A stretch of 64,000 nt of DNA from Streptosporangium violaceochromogenes (GTDB taxonomy: Bacteria; Actinomycetota; Actinomycetes; Streptosporangiales; Streptosporangiaceae): assembly GCF_014654615.1 (NCBI RefSeq), contig NZ_BNBB01000001.1, positions 248,001-312,000 on the forward strand. The letters run 5' to 3'. The notes under the pieces are model-generated. The model worked only from the letters and a program-made list of their open reading frames with translations. It made no database searches and was not told the DNA's origin. A program made the translations under genes and the position numbers. Shown piece after piece: positions 1 to 8,194 of this stretch (positions are counted from its first letter, which is position 1; each line of letters starts with the position of its first letter).

Positions 1-12
1 CCGCGTCTTATG

Positions 13-42
13 TTGACACTGTCACAATAACAGTGTCACTAT
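13..42 (+). promoter_or_regulatory. Promoter of the MerR-vWA operon, leaderless
   Basis: TTGACA at 13-18 and CACTAT at 37-42 are separated by 18 bases. The -10 ends 6 bases before the ATG at 49, so transcription should start at or next to the A of the start codon. No ribosome-binding site precedes the ATG. Confidence 0.7.
14..38. promoter_or_regulatory. Palindromic operator between -35 and -10
   Basis: TGACACTGT (14-22) and ACAGTGTCA (30-38) form a perfect 9-base inverted repeat around a 7-base spacer. It fills the -35 to -10 interval, the place where MerR-family regulators bind. Autoregulation by the MerR protein encoded at 49 is inferred. Confidence 0.7.
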
Positions 43-48
43 CGAATC

Positions 49-735
49 ATGGAGTGGAGCGTCGACGAGCTGGCGGAGCGGGCGGCCGCCGCGCTGATCC
101 CCACCGCCCAGGTCAACGGCCGGGTCCAGGGCGTGCCCGACCGGCGCCTCATCCGGTGGTACGCCACGATCGGCCTGCTCGACCCGCCGTCGGCCCGCCG
201 GGGTCGTACGGCCCTGTACGGCAGGCGCCACCTGCTCCAGCTGGTCGCCGTCAAACGCCGCCAGGCCGAGGGGCGGACGATCGCCGAGATCCAGGCCGAG
301 CTGGCGGGGGCGACCGACCGGGCCCTGGAGGCGATCGCCGGCCTTCCCCGGGAGAGGCCCGAGGAGGCCGTCCCCGCGGAAGGCGCCGCCCACCGGGCCG
401 CGCGCCCCCGCTTCTGGGCCGCGCGGGCCGCTCCCCCGCCCGCCGTGGCTCCCGCACCCTCCGGATCTCCGAGGCACCCCGCCCCCTCCGGCCACCCCAC
501 GCCCTCCGAAACCGCCGGGCCGGCCGGGCCGGCCGGGCCGGCCGGGCCACAGCTCCGCACGCCGGCCACGCTCGTCCACGGCGTGCGGCTGGCCGCCGGG
601 GTGACGCTGCTGCTCGACGGCGGCGCCCGTGCCCCCTCCCCCGCCGACCTCGCCGAGATCGGCGCCGCCGCCCAGGCGCTCCTTTCGGTCCTGCGCGACC
701 ACGACCTTGTCCCCCGGGAAGGAAACCAACCATGA
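49..735 (+). CDS. MerR-family transcriptional regulator
   Basis: This 228-residue protein has a winged-helix MerR-type N-terminus (about residues 1-85). It contains the DRRLIRWYATIGLLDPP recognition segment and a YGRRHLLQLVAVKR helix. The region after about residue 125 is low-complexity Pro/Ala/Gly with AGP repeats, followed by a small helical C-terminus, so no effector class is evident. The ATG is placed by the -10 hexamer six bases upstream (leaderless). Its stop overlaps the ATG of the next gene (ATGA), so the pair is one operon. The palindrome over its promoter suggests that it controls itself and the VIT/vWA gene. The inducing signal is unknown. Confidence 0.85.
   Translation: MEWSVDELAERAAAALIPTAQVNGRVQGVPDRRLIRWYATIGLLDPPSARRGRTALYGRRHLLQLVAVKRRQAEGRTIAEIQAELAGATDRALEAIAGLPRERPEEAVPAEGAAHRAARPRFWAARAAPPPAVAPAPSGSPRHPAPSGHPTPSETAGPAGPAGPAGPQLRTPATLVHGVRLAAGVTLLLDGGARAPSPADLAEIGAAAQALLSVLRDHDLVPREGNQP
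513..548 (+). repeat. Short tandem GC repeat inside the MerR gene
   Basis: About four copies of the 9-base unit GCCGGGCCG encode an (AGP)n stretch in the linker of the MerR protein. The reading frame is kept, and copy number may vary between strains. Confidence 0.7.
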
Positions 736-3158
736 GCACCGAGATCACGACGCTGCGCCCCGAGGAGTGCGTGCCGGTCCCGGACGCCGGGCTGGGGGCG
801 CTCGTCACCGAGCGCGGCAACCTGCCGCTGGAGAGCGTGGACGTGGCCGCCACCGTCTCCGGGCTGGCCGCCGGGATCGAGATGGTCCAGGTCTTCCGCA
901 ACCCGCACGACGTGGCGCTGGAGGCGACCTACGTCTTCCCGCTGCCCGACCGGGGCGCGGTGACCGCCTTCACGATGGAGGCCGGCGGGCGGGTCGTCGA
1001 GGGGGTCCTCAAGGAGCGCGGCCGGGCCCGAGCCGACTACGACCGGGCGATCGCCGAGGGCCGCAGGGCCGCGATCGCCGAGGAGGACCGGCCGGACGTC
1101 TTCACCCTCAGGGTCGGCAACATCGTGCCGGGCGAGCGGGTCACCGTACGCCTCACGCTCAGCCAGCCCCTTCCCTATGAGGACGGCGCGGCGACCTTCC
1201 GGTTCCCGCTGGTCGTCGCCCCCCGCTACATCCCCGGCACGCCGCTCGGCGGTGAGCCGGCGGGGGACGGCTGGGCCCCGGACACCGACGCGGTCCCGGA
1301 CGCCTCCCGGATCACCCCGCCGGTGCTGCTGCCCGGCTTCCCCTGCCCGGTACGGCTGTCGCTCGCGGTCTCCGTCGACCCCGCGGGCCTCGGGCTGCGC
1401 GAGGTCCGCTCCAGCCTGCACGCGATCAGGGAGGAGGACGGCACCGTCCGCCTGCTGCCCGGTGAGCGCCTGGACCGCGACTTCGTCCTGCGGCTGGCGT
1501 TCGACGCCTCCACCTCACTGGCCCTGACCCCCGACGGCGACGGCGACGGCGACGAGGGCACGTTCACGCTGACCGTCGTGCCCGAGCCCGCCCCGGCCAC
1601 GGCCTCCGCCCGGGACGTCGTGCTCGTGCTGGACCGCTCCGGCAGCATGACCGGCTGGAAGATGGTCGCCGCCCGGCGCGCGGCGGCCCGCATCGTCGAC
1701 ACGCTCACCGGCCGTGACCGGTTCGCCGTGCTCTCCTTCGACACGGTGGTGGAGTGGCCCGAGGGGCTGGGCGAGGGGCTGGCGGAGGCGTCCGACCGCA
1801 ACCGTTACCGGGCGGTCGAGCACCTGGCCAGGCTGGAGGCGCGGGGCGGCACGGAGATGCTGACCCCCCTTGAGCGGGCCGCGACGCTGCTCGGCGGCGA
1901 AGGTGACGGCGGCGACGGAGGCCCCGGCGCCCCGGCCGGTTCCGCCCGGGACCGGGTCCTGGTGCTGGTCACCGACGGCCAGGTCGGCAACGAGGACCAG
2001 ATCCTGGAGCGCCTGGCCCCCCGGCTGGCCGGGGTGCGGGTGCACACGGTCGGCGTCGACCGGGCGGTCAACGCCGGGTTCCTCGGCCGGCTGGCCGGGC
2101 TGGGCGCGGGCCGCTGCGAGCTGGTGGAGTCGGAGGAGCGGCTGGATGAGGCGATGGAGCACATCCACCGCAGGATCGGCTCGCCGCTGGTCACCGACCT
2201 GTCCCTCGCGGCCGACGGGCTCGATCCGGTCCCCGGCGCGACCGGGCCGCTGCACTCGATCTACCCGGGGGTTCCGCTCGTCCTGCGGGGAAGGTTCCGG
2301 GGGGCGGCTCGGGGAGCGCTGACCGTGCGCGGCCTGGACGCGGCGGGGCGGCCGTGGGAGCGGCGGGTCGGCGGCACGCGGGTGGACGACCCCGCGGCGC
2401 GGGCGACCTGGGCGCGGACCCGGCTGCGCGTGCTGGAGGACCGCTACGCCGCCGGCGGCCGGTCGGCCGCGGAGGAACTGGAGAGGGAGATCGTCGAGAT
2501 CTCGCTCCGGTACGGCGTGCTCTGCCGGTTCACCGCGTTCGTCGCGGCCGACACCGCGGTGGTCGCCGAGGGCGGTTCCGGGCACCGGGTGATCCAGCCG
2601 GTGGAGCCGCCGAGCGGCTGGGGGAGCCCGTACCTCGCGGCGCCGGAGAGCACGGCGGCGATGTCCGCCGCGGCCCCGGTGTCCCCGCTGTCCGGGGCGG
2701 CCCCGGCGTTCCTGGCGGCGCCGCAGGCGCCTCCCCCGCCGGCGCCGCGCCCCGGTCCCGCGGGGCCCGCGCCGGCGAGGGCCGGCGGCGTCCCCGCGGG
2801 GGGCATGCCGTGCGGTATGCCTCCGGGCGGGGCCGTACCGCGCCCGCCGCTGCCTCCCCGAGCGGCGCCGGCGGGCGCGGCGGCGATCCCGGAGGCGACG
2901 GCGCGGGATCTCGGCGAGGAGCTGAAGCGGCTGAACGCCGCCGCGTCTCTGCCCGCCGCCGACCGGTCGCGCTATCTCGACGATCTCGCCGGCAGGCTCG
3001 CGGCCCTGGCCGCCCATCTGGGCGGTCACGCGGAGCTGGCGGCCCTGGCCGGGGAGCTGCGGGCGGGCGGGGAGCTGGAGGAGCTGTGGCGCAGGGCCGT
3101 CGAAGGGCTCCGGGCCCTGAGCCGGTCCGTCCGGCGCCGCCCGTTCTGGAAACGATAG
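732..3158 (+). CDS. VIT and von Willebrand factor A domain protein
   Basis: This protein of about 808 residues resembles inter-alpha-trypsin inhibitor heavy-chain-like proteins. An N-terminal VIT domain (about 10-140, with the RARADYDRAIAEGR segment) is followed by a vWA domain (about 293-480). A complete MIDAS is visible: DRSGS near residue 300, GGTEM near 371 and VTDGQ near 413. A Pro/Ala-rich linker (about 640-720) leads to a helical C-terminus. No signal peptide is seen, so it may be cytoplasmic. It is translationally coupled to the MerR gene by ATGA. Such proteins are usually metal-dependent adhesion or assembly modules. The partner here is unknown. Confidence 0.85.
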   Translation: MSTEITTLRPEECVPVPDAGLGALVTERGNLPLESVDVAATVSGLAAGIEMVQVFRNPHDVALEATYVFPLPDRGAVTAFTMEAGGRVVEGVLKERGRARADYDRAIAEGRRAAIAEEDRPDVFTLRVGNIVPGERVTVRLTLSQPLPYEDGAATFRFPLVVAPRYIPGTPLGGEPAGDGWAPDTDAVPDASRITPPVLLPGFPCPVRLSLAVSVDPAGLGLREVRSSLHAIREEDGTVRLLPGERLDRDFVLRLAFDASTSLALTPDGDGDGDEGTFTLTVVPEPAPATASARDVVLVLDRSGSMTGWKMVAARRAAARIVDTLTGRDRFAVLSFDTVVEWPEGLGEGLAEASDRNRYRAVEHLARLEARGGTEMLTPLERAATLLGGEGDGGDGGPGAPAGSARDRVLVLVTDGQVGNEDQILERLAPRLAGVRVHTVGVDRAVNAGFLGRLAGLGAGRCELVESEERLDEAMEHIHRRIGSPLVTDLSLAADGLDPVPGATGPLHSIYPGVPLVLRGRFRGAARGALTVRGLDAAGRPWERRVGGTRVDDPAARATWARTRLRVLEDRYAAGGRSAAEELEREIVEISLRYGVLCRFTAFVAADTAVVAEGGSGHRVIQPVEPPSGWGSPYLAAPESTAAMSAAAPVSPLSGAAPAFLAAPQAPPPPAPRPGPAGPAPARAGGVPAGGMPCGMPPGGAVPRPPLPPRAAPAGAAAIPEATARDLGEELKRLNAAASLPAADRSRYLDDLAGRLAALAAHLGGHAELAALAGELRAGGELEELWRRAVEGLRALSRSVRRRPFWKR

Positions 3159-3197
3159 ATTCTGACTACCGAAGTCGGAAATAAATAAAAGGGTGGG

Positions 3198-3225
3198 TTG
3201 ACGGATGAGCCAGGTCGGTTAAAGT
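3198..3225 (+). promoter_or_regulatory. Promoter of the DUF885 gene, leaderless
   Basis: TTGACG (3198-3203), a 16-base spacer and TAAAGT (3220-3225) lie six bases before the GTG at 3232. There is no ribosome-binding site. Confidence 0.75.
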
Positions 3226-3231
3226 TCCGGC

Positions 3232-4863
3232 GTGACCAGCGCAATTTTTTCCCTTTGTGATGAATATGTCTCTCGTTCGGCGGCGCTTGATCCCGTCGCG
3301 GCCGGAGCCTCCGGCATCGCCGTCGAGTTCGCCGCCGCCAGCGACTACAGCCCGGACGGCCACGCGGCCCGAGCCGCCCTGATCACCGAGACCCTCGGGC
3401 GGCTCGCCTCGCTTGAGCCCTCCGGCGAGGCGGACGTACAGGCCGCGGCCCACCTGCGTGAGCGCCTGGAGGCCGAACTCGCCTGGCACGAGATCGGCGA
3501 GCCGCTCTGCGCGGTGCAGGCGCCGTTCGGGATGATCATCGGCCTGCGCGACAGCGTGGACCTCCTGCCGCACGACAACGACGACGAGTGGCGCGACGTG
3601 GCGGCCCGGCTCGCCGCCATCCCCGGGATGCTGGACGGCTGGCGGGCGAGCCTGGAGGCCGGCCTGGCCGGCGGGACGCGGGCGGCTCGCCGCCAGGCCC
3701 TGGAGTCGGCGATCCAGGCCGATCTCCTGTCGCGCGGCGCCACGCACGACGCCCTCGTGGAGCGGTACGGCGACGGCCCGGTCCTGGCCGAGCTGAAACG
3801 GGGCGCCGAGGCCGCGCACACCGCCTACGCCGAGGCCGCCCGCTACCTGCGCGAGGACTACGCCCCCCGCGCGGCCGAGCGGGACGCGACCGGCGCCGAG
3901 CGCTACGCGGTGGCCGCCCGGCTGAGCCTGGGCGACGACATCGACATGCTGGACGCCTACGAGTGGGGCTGGGCCGAGCTGGCCCGCATCGAGGCCGAGC
4001 TCGCGGTCGAGGCCGGCCGGGTGCGGCCGGGCGCCTCGGTGGAGGAGGCGACGGAGCTTCTCAACGAGACCCACTACGTCGACGGGGTGGACGCCTACCG
4101 GGACTGGCTGCAGGAGCGGCACGACCGGGCGGTCGAGCAGCTGCACGGCACCCACTTCGACATCGCCGAGCCGCTGCGCCGGGTGGACGTCACGCTGGCC
4201 CTCGGCTCGACCTCCGGGGCGGCCTACTACACCTCCCCGAGCGAGGACATGTCCCGGCCGGGCCGTACGTGGTGGCCGGTGGGGGCCGGGCGGGACAGGT
4301 TCGAGACCTGGCCCGAGCTGACCACGGTCTTCCACGAGGGGGTGCCCGGCCACCACCTCCAGCTCGGCGCCACCCGGGTGGCCGGGGACGGCCTGTCGCG
4401 GTTCGGCAAGACCTCCTGGGTGAGCGGGCACGGCGAGGGCTGGGCGCTGTACGCCGAGCGGCTCGCCGACGAGCTGGGCTGGTTCACCGAGCCCGGCACC
4501 CGGCTGGGCATGCTCGCCGGCTCCGCGCTGCGGGCCGCCCGGGTGGTCATCGACATCGGCGTCCACCTGGATCTGCCGCTCCCCGACGGTTCACGGTGGA
4601 CCTTCGACAAGGCGTGCGAGGTGCTGCGCGACCGGGGGCGGTGCGAGCCGCACCGCGTTCACGCCGAGGTGGTCCGCTACTTCGGCTGGCCCGCCCAGGC
4701 GATCTCCTACAAGCTCGGCGAGCGCGCCTGGCTGGCGGCCAGGGAGGAGGCACGGCGGCGGCTGGGCCCCCGCTTCGACCTGCGGAGCTGGCACACCGCG
4801 GCCCTGGGGCTCGGGCCGGTCGGCCTGGCAGGCCTGGCCGAGGCGCTGCGCCGGATCGCCTAA
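3232..4863 (+). CDS. DUF885 family protein, probable metal-dependent hydrolase
   Basis: This is a 543-residue protein of the DUF885 family. The family signature HEGVPGHHLQL near residue 368 resembles a gluzincin zinc site and is intact, as is the downstream GEGWALYAERL helix. The length fits the family. No signal peptide is visible. The GTG start is fixed by a promoter whose -10 ends six bases upstream. It is monocistronic, with its own promoter and the next gene's promoter about 90 bases beyond its stop. Substrate specificity cannot be read from the sequence; peptidase activity is inferred from the family. Confidence 0.8.
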   Translation: MTSAIFSLCDEYVSRSAALDPVAAGASGIAVEFAAASDYSPDGHAARAALITETLGRLASLEPSGEADVQAAAHLRERLEAELAWHEIGEPLCAVQAPFGMIIGLRDSVDLLPHDNDDEWRDVAARLAAIPGMLDGWRASLEAGLAGGTRAARRQALESAIQADLLSRGATHDALVERYGDGPVLAELKRGAEAAHTAYAEAARYLREDYAPRAAERDATGAERYAVAARLSLGDDIDMLDAYEWGWAELARIEAELAVEAGRVRPGASVEEATELLNETHYVDGVDAYRDWLQERHDRAVEQLHGTHFDIAEPLRRVDVTLALGSTSGAAYYTSPSEDMSRPGRTWWPVGAGRDRFETWPELTTVFHEGVPGHHLQLGATRVAGDGLSRFGKTSWVSGHGEGWALYAERLADELGWFTEPGTRLGMLAGSALRAARVVIDIGVHLDLPLPDGSRWTFDKACEVLRDRGRCEPHRVHAEVVRYFGWPAQAISYKLGERAWLAAREEARRRLGPRFDLRSWHTAALGLGPVGLAGLAEALRRIA

Positions 4864-4864
4864 C

Positions 4865-4908
4865 CCCTGGTCCGTGGCCCCCGCCCCCTGGTCCGTGGTC
4901 CGTGGCCC
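4865..4908 (+). repeat. Direct repeats downstream of the DUF885 gene
   Basis: CCCTGGTCCGTGG occurs at 4865-4877 and 4886-4898, followed by a partial third copy (TCCGTGGCCC). It lies just after the stop codon. It has no good hairpin potential, so its role is unknown. Confidence 0.6.
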
Positions 4909-4952
4909 GCGGAAAGCCCCCGGCCCGTACCCGTCAATACGATAAATCGACA

Positions 4953-4958
4953 TAAAGT
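4953..4958 (+). promoter_or_regulatory. -10 element of the methyltransferase gene, leaderless
   Basis: TAAAGT, the same hexamer as upstream of 3232, ends exactly six bases before the ATG at 4965. No convincing -35 is seen and there is no ribosome-binding site. Confidence 0.6.
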
Positions 4959-4964
4959 GGCCGA

Positions 4965-5828
4965 ATGGTGATTTTGGACGGCGGGCTGGCCACACATCTG
5001 GAAGCGCTCGGCGCGGACCTCCGCGACGACCTCTGGTCGGCCCGGCTGCTGCTGGAGGACCCCTCCATGATCCGCCGGGCCCACCTCGACTACTTCGCCG
5101 CCGGAGCCGAGGTGGCGATCACCGCCGGCTACCAGGCGAGCATCCCGGCGTTCACGCGCCGGGGGCTCGGCCCGCGCCGGGCCGAGGAGCTGATCCTGCT
5201 GCCGGTGCGCCTGGCCGCCGAGGCCAGGGACGCCCACGGCGCGGGAACGGTGGCCGCGAGCGTCGGGCCGTACGGGGCGTTCCTGGCCAACGGCGCCGAG
5301 TACACCGGCGCCTACGACCTCGACGAGGACGGCCTGTTCGCCTGGCACCGCGACCGCTGGCACATCCTGGCCGGCAGCGGAGCCGACCTGCTGGCCTGCG
5401 AGACCGTCCCCTCCCGCGCCGAGGCCGCGGCACTGCGGCGGCTGCTGGCCGAGACGCCCGGCACCCGGGCGTGGGTGAGCTTCTCCTGCCGCGACGACGA
5501 GCGCATCGGCGACGGCACCCCGATCGCCGAGGTGGCCGCGCTGTTCGCCGGAAACCCCCAGGTGGTCGCGGTCGGCGTCAACTGCACCGCGCCCCGCCAC
5601 ATCCCCGGTCTCATCGACCGGCTCCGGGGCCTGCCGGTGGTGGTCTACCCCAACTCCGGCGAGACCTGGGACTCCCGCGAGCGGCGCTGGCACGGACTGA
5701 CGGACCCGGCCGCGTTCGGCGCGGCGGCGGCCGGGTGGCGCGAGCGGGGCGCCCGTCTCATCGGCGGCTGCTGCCGTACCACCCCCGAGCACATCCGCGG
5801 CATCCGTGAGAGCCTGGACGCCTCCTGA
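4965..5828 (+). CDS. mmuM: Homocysteine S-methyltransferase
   Basis: This 287-residue protein matches the Hcy-binding TIM-barrel methyltransferase family, which transfers a methyl group from S-methylmethionine or SAM to homocysteine. The start ILDGGLATHLEALG is typical. The three zinc ligands are visible as the Cys in GVNCTAP (near residue 207) and the paired Cys in GGCCRTTPEHI (near 269-270). The small, cobalamin-independent size fits MmuM. It stands alone with its own leaderless -10. The choice of methyl donor is inferred from family. Confidence 0.85.
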   Translation: MVILDGGLATHLEALGADLRDDLWSARLLLEDPSMIRRAHLDYFAAGAEVAITAGYQASIPAFTRRGLGPRRAEELILLPVRLAAEARDAHGAGTVAASVGPYGAFLANGAEYTGAYDLDEDGLFAWHRDRWHILAGSGADLLACETVPSRAEAAALRRLLAETPGTRAWVSFSCRDDERIGDGTPIAEVAALFAGNPQVVAVGVNCTAPRHIPGLIDRLRGLPVVVYPNSGETWDSRERRWHGLTDPAAFGAAAAGWRERGARLIGGCCRTTPEHIRGIRESLDAS

Positions 5829-5877
5829 GGGCGGCCTCGGCGCCCGTGGAACCCCGGCGGCCCGCCCGCGGCAGGGG

Positions 5878-6846
5878 CTAGGGACGGCGGCGCGGGGGCA
5901 CGGGAACCTCGGCGAGGAGAAGGCGCACGGCCTCCCAGGCGGCGCGCACCGCCGCCTCCGCCTCGGGTGACTCCTCCCCCAGGACACGCGCCCAGGCGCC
6001 GCAGTCGCGGGGAAGCACGCTGACCCCGGCGCGCAGGCGCGGGGAGGCGAGCGGGGCCAGGACCCGGTGCAGGGTGTCGGCCACCACGCCGGCGGAGGCC
6101 GCGCCGGTGACCACGAACAGCGTGACCATCACCCCGAAATCACCGAGGACCGCCGGGCCCGTGACCCCCTCGGAGGGCACCAGCCGGATGGTGTCGGCGA
6201 AGACCGGATCGCCGCCGGGGCGGCTCACCTCGATGTCGCTGCAGAAGACGTCGTAGTCGTTGCTCTCTCCCCGGGCGAGGCGGCCTGTGAGCATGCCGTC
6301 GCTCAGCAGCACCGTGGCCGAGGGGTCGGCCACGACGTTGAGACGCTGGTAGAAGCGCGATCGCGCGAACGGGATCGTCAGGTGGGGAAGGTACTCCACG
6401 TAGGCGCCCGGCCCCACGGTGAGGTTGACGAGCTGGGTGGCGTAGTCCTGCTCCATCTTGTAGATCTTCGTGGCGGCCTGCGTGGTCAGGTTCACCTCGG
6501 TCTCCGGGCCACAGGTGAGGTCCACCCGGTACCGGTCGCCCTGGAGGACCCCGCCGCCGGACGACATCAGCATGACGTAGGCCATCTGAGGCCACCGCTC
6601 GTCGTAGTAGAGCGGCCGCATGATCTGCAGGGGGGTCTTCTGGTAGTGGGCGACCAGCTCCGTACGCGCGTCGGTCCTGGCGAACTCCAGCTCCAGCACC
6701 CCGACCTTCCCCGGGCTTCCGACCGGGAGCGTGTCCAGGGGCCCGGCGTGGCGGGTGACGACCTCGGGCACCCCACCGGTCGTGTAGTGGGCGGGGGCCA
6801 GCCGGTCCAGGGGGGGCTCGCGCCCCTTCACCGCGTCGAGGGGCAC
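5878..6846 (-). CDS. ureD: Urease accessory protein UreD (UreH)
   Basis: This 322-residue scaffold protein of urease maturation passes nickel from UreG-UreF to apo-urease. Family features are ARTDARTELVAHYQKTPLQI, MRPLYYDERWPQMAYVMLMS, GGGVLQGDRYRVDL and TQAATKIYKM. It is the last gene of the urease operon. Its GTG start overlaps the end of ureG by 19 bases, which indicates translational coupling. No terminator is evident before the convergent mmuM stop. Confidence 0.92.
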   Translation of the reverse strand: MPLDAVKGREPPLDRLAPAHYTTGGVPEVVTRHAGPLDTLPVGSPGKVGVLELEFARTDARTELVAHYQKTPLQIMRPLYYDERWPQMAYVMLMSSGGGVLQGDRYRVDLTCGPETEVNLTTQAATKIYKMEQDYATQLVNLTVGPGAYVEYLPHLTIPFARSRFYQRLNVVADPSATVLLSDGMLTGRLARGESNDYDVFCSDIEVSRPGGDPVFADTIRLVPSEGVTGPAVLGDFGVMVTLFVVTGAASAGVVADTLHRVLAPLASPRLRAGVSVLPRDCGAWARVLGEESPEAEAAVRAAWEAVRLLLAEVPVPPRRRP

Positions 6847-7457
6847 GCCACACCCTCACGCGCCTCGATGAAGTCGGCGACCTCGGTGATCCCTGTCCCG
6901 GTCAGGCAGTCGGTGAGGACGACCGGCCCGCCGGAGCGCACCCGCCGCGCGTCGCGCTCCATCGTCTCCAGGTTGGTGCGGACGTACGGGGCGATGTCGA
7001 TCTTGTTGATCACCAGCAGGTCCGAGTCGGTGATCCCCGGGCCTCGCTTGCGCGGCATCTTCTCCCCCTCGGCGGTGTCGAGGACGAAGATGTAGAGGTC
7101 GGCCAGGGCCGGGCTGAAGGTGAGGGTCAGGTTGTCCCCGCCGCTCTCGAAGAGCAGGATGTCGAGGTCGGGGAACCGGTCGATCATCTCGGCGGCCGCG
7201 GCGAGGTTCATCGTGGGGTCGTCCCGGACCGCGGTGTGCGGGCAGGCCCCGGTCTCGACGCCGACGACGCGCGCGGGGTCGAGGACCCCGGCGAGCGAGC
7301 GGCGCACGTGCTGGGCGTCCTCCTGGGTGTAGATGTCGTTGGTGACGACGGCCGGGCTGTGCCCGCGCTCGATCAGCAGGGGCACCACGGCCTCGATCAG
7401 GGCCGTCTTGCCGGAGCCCACCGGGCCGCCGACGCCTACTTTCAGTACGTTCTCCAT
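6828..7457 (-). CDS. ureG: Urease accessory GTPase UreG
   Basis: This 209-residue SIMIBI-class GTPase powers nickel insertion into urease. The P-loop GGPVGSGKTA lies at about residues 10-19. The nickel-site CPH of ETGACPHTAVRDD, ESGGDNLTLTF and the VINKIDIAPYV guanine-recognition motif are all present. It lacks the His-rich N-terminal extension found in some actinobacterial and plant UreG proteins, so it carries no nickel store of its own. It lies between ureF (47-base gap) and ureD (overlap). Confidence 0.95.
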   Translation of the reverse strand: MENVLKVGVGGPVGSGKTALIEAVVPLLIERGHSPAVVTNDIYTQEDAQHVRRSLAGVLDPARVVGVETGACPHTAVRDDPTMNLAAAAEMIDRFPDLDILLFESGGDNLTLTFSPALADLYIFVLDTAEGEKMPRKRGPGITDSDLLVINKIDIAPYVRTNLETMERDARRVRSGGPVVLTDCLTGTGITEVADFIEAREGVACPSTR

Positions 7458-7504
7458 CGATGTCCTCTCGGTCCGGCTCCCGGATCGGATGCCCGTCGCC
7501 GGGG

Positions 7505-8194
7505 TCAGGTGGTGAACAGGCGGGCCGGCGCCCGCTCGTGGGCCGCGGCGAAGATGTCGGCCAGGGGGGTCGCGGTGCGGATGTCGCCCGGGCCCCGGGC
7601 CGCCAGGGCGACCTCCACGGCGCGGGCGATCTCGGGGTGCGCGCCGTACAGGATCGCCTGGGCCCGGCGGAAGTCCACCCTGCCCAGGCGTACGGCGGCG
7701 CCGGTCCAGCTCGCGGCGAAGGCGAACAGGTCACCGGCCGCCGCGTGCCGTTCGGGCACCCCCAGCGCGGCGTGGACGGCCCCGACCACGACCGCGTGGT
7801 TACACGGGGTGAGCCCCTCCCGCACCAGGGCCGCCAGCTCGGTGATCCTCGGCCCGCCGAAGACGCGGGCCGCGGTGTCCAGGACCTGGCGGCCGGTGCG
7901 GGTGGCGGCGGCACGCTGCGCGCCGTTGAGCTTGATCGCGTGCAGCCGCCGGTCGGCCGCCGTCAGCGCCTCCCAGTCGCCCTCGGTCACCGCGCGGTGG
8001 GCGAGCACCAGCGCCGTCGCGTCGCCCGGCCCGGTGGAGTGGCGGAGCAGGTCGGCCAGCAGGCCGGAAAGCTCCGCCTCCCCCACCGCGCGGGCCTGGA
8101 CGTACCCCTCCAGGCCGTGCGACAGCGTGTACAGACCGCCCGGGAAGGCAGAGTCGGTCACCTGAAGCTGGGCGAGCAGCGAGGCGAGGTTCAC
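7505..8194 (-). CDS. ureF: Urease accessory protein UreF
   Basis: This all-helical accessory protein of 229 residues bridges UreD and UreG. It has the typical [17 protein letters not shown]-terminus and the C-terminal [17 protein letters not shown] helix. The GTG start at 8194 overlaps the ureC stop (GTGA), which fixes the start and indicates coupled translation. Confidence 0.92.
   Translation of the reverse strand: MNLASLLAQLQVTDSAFPGGLYTLSHGLEGYVQARAVGEAELSGLLADLLRHSTGPGDATALVLAHRAVTEGDWEALTAADRRLHAIKLNGAQRAAATRTGRQVLDTAARVFGGPRITELAALVREGLTPCNHAVVVGAVHAALGVPERHAAAGDLFAFAASWTGAAVRLGRVDFRRAQAILYGAHPEIARAVEVALAARGPGDIRTATPLADIFAAAHERAPARLFTT

Noticed and set aside
33..731. A long open frame running in phase into the VIT/vWA gene from position 33
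   Set aside because: The stretch before 732 is out of frame with the MerR gene, Arg/Pro-rich and shadow-like. The ATG at 732 gives the normal VIT start and the ATGA coupling.
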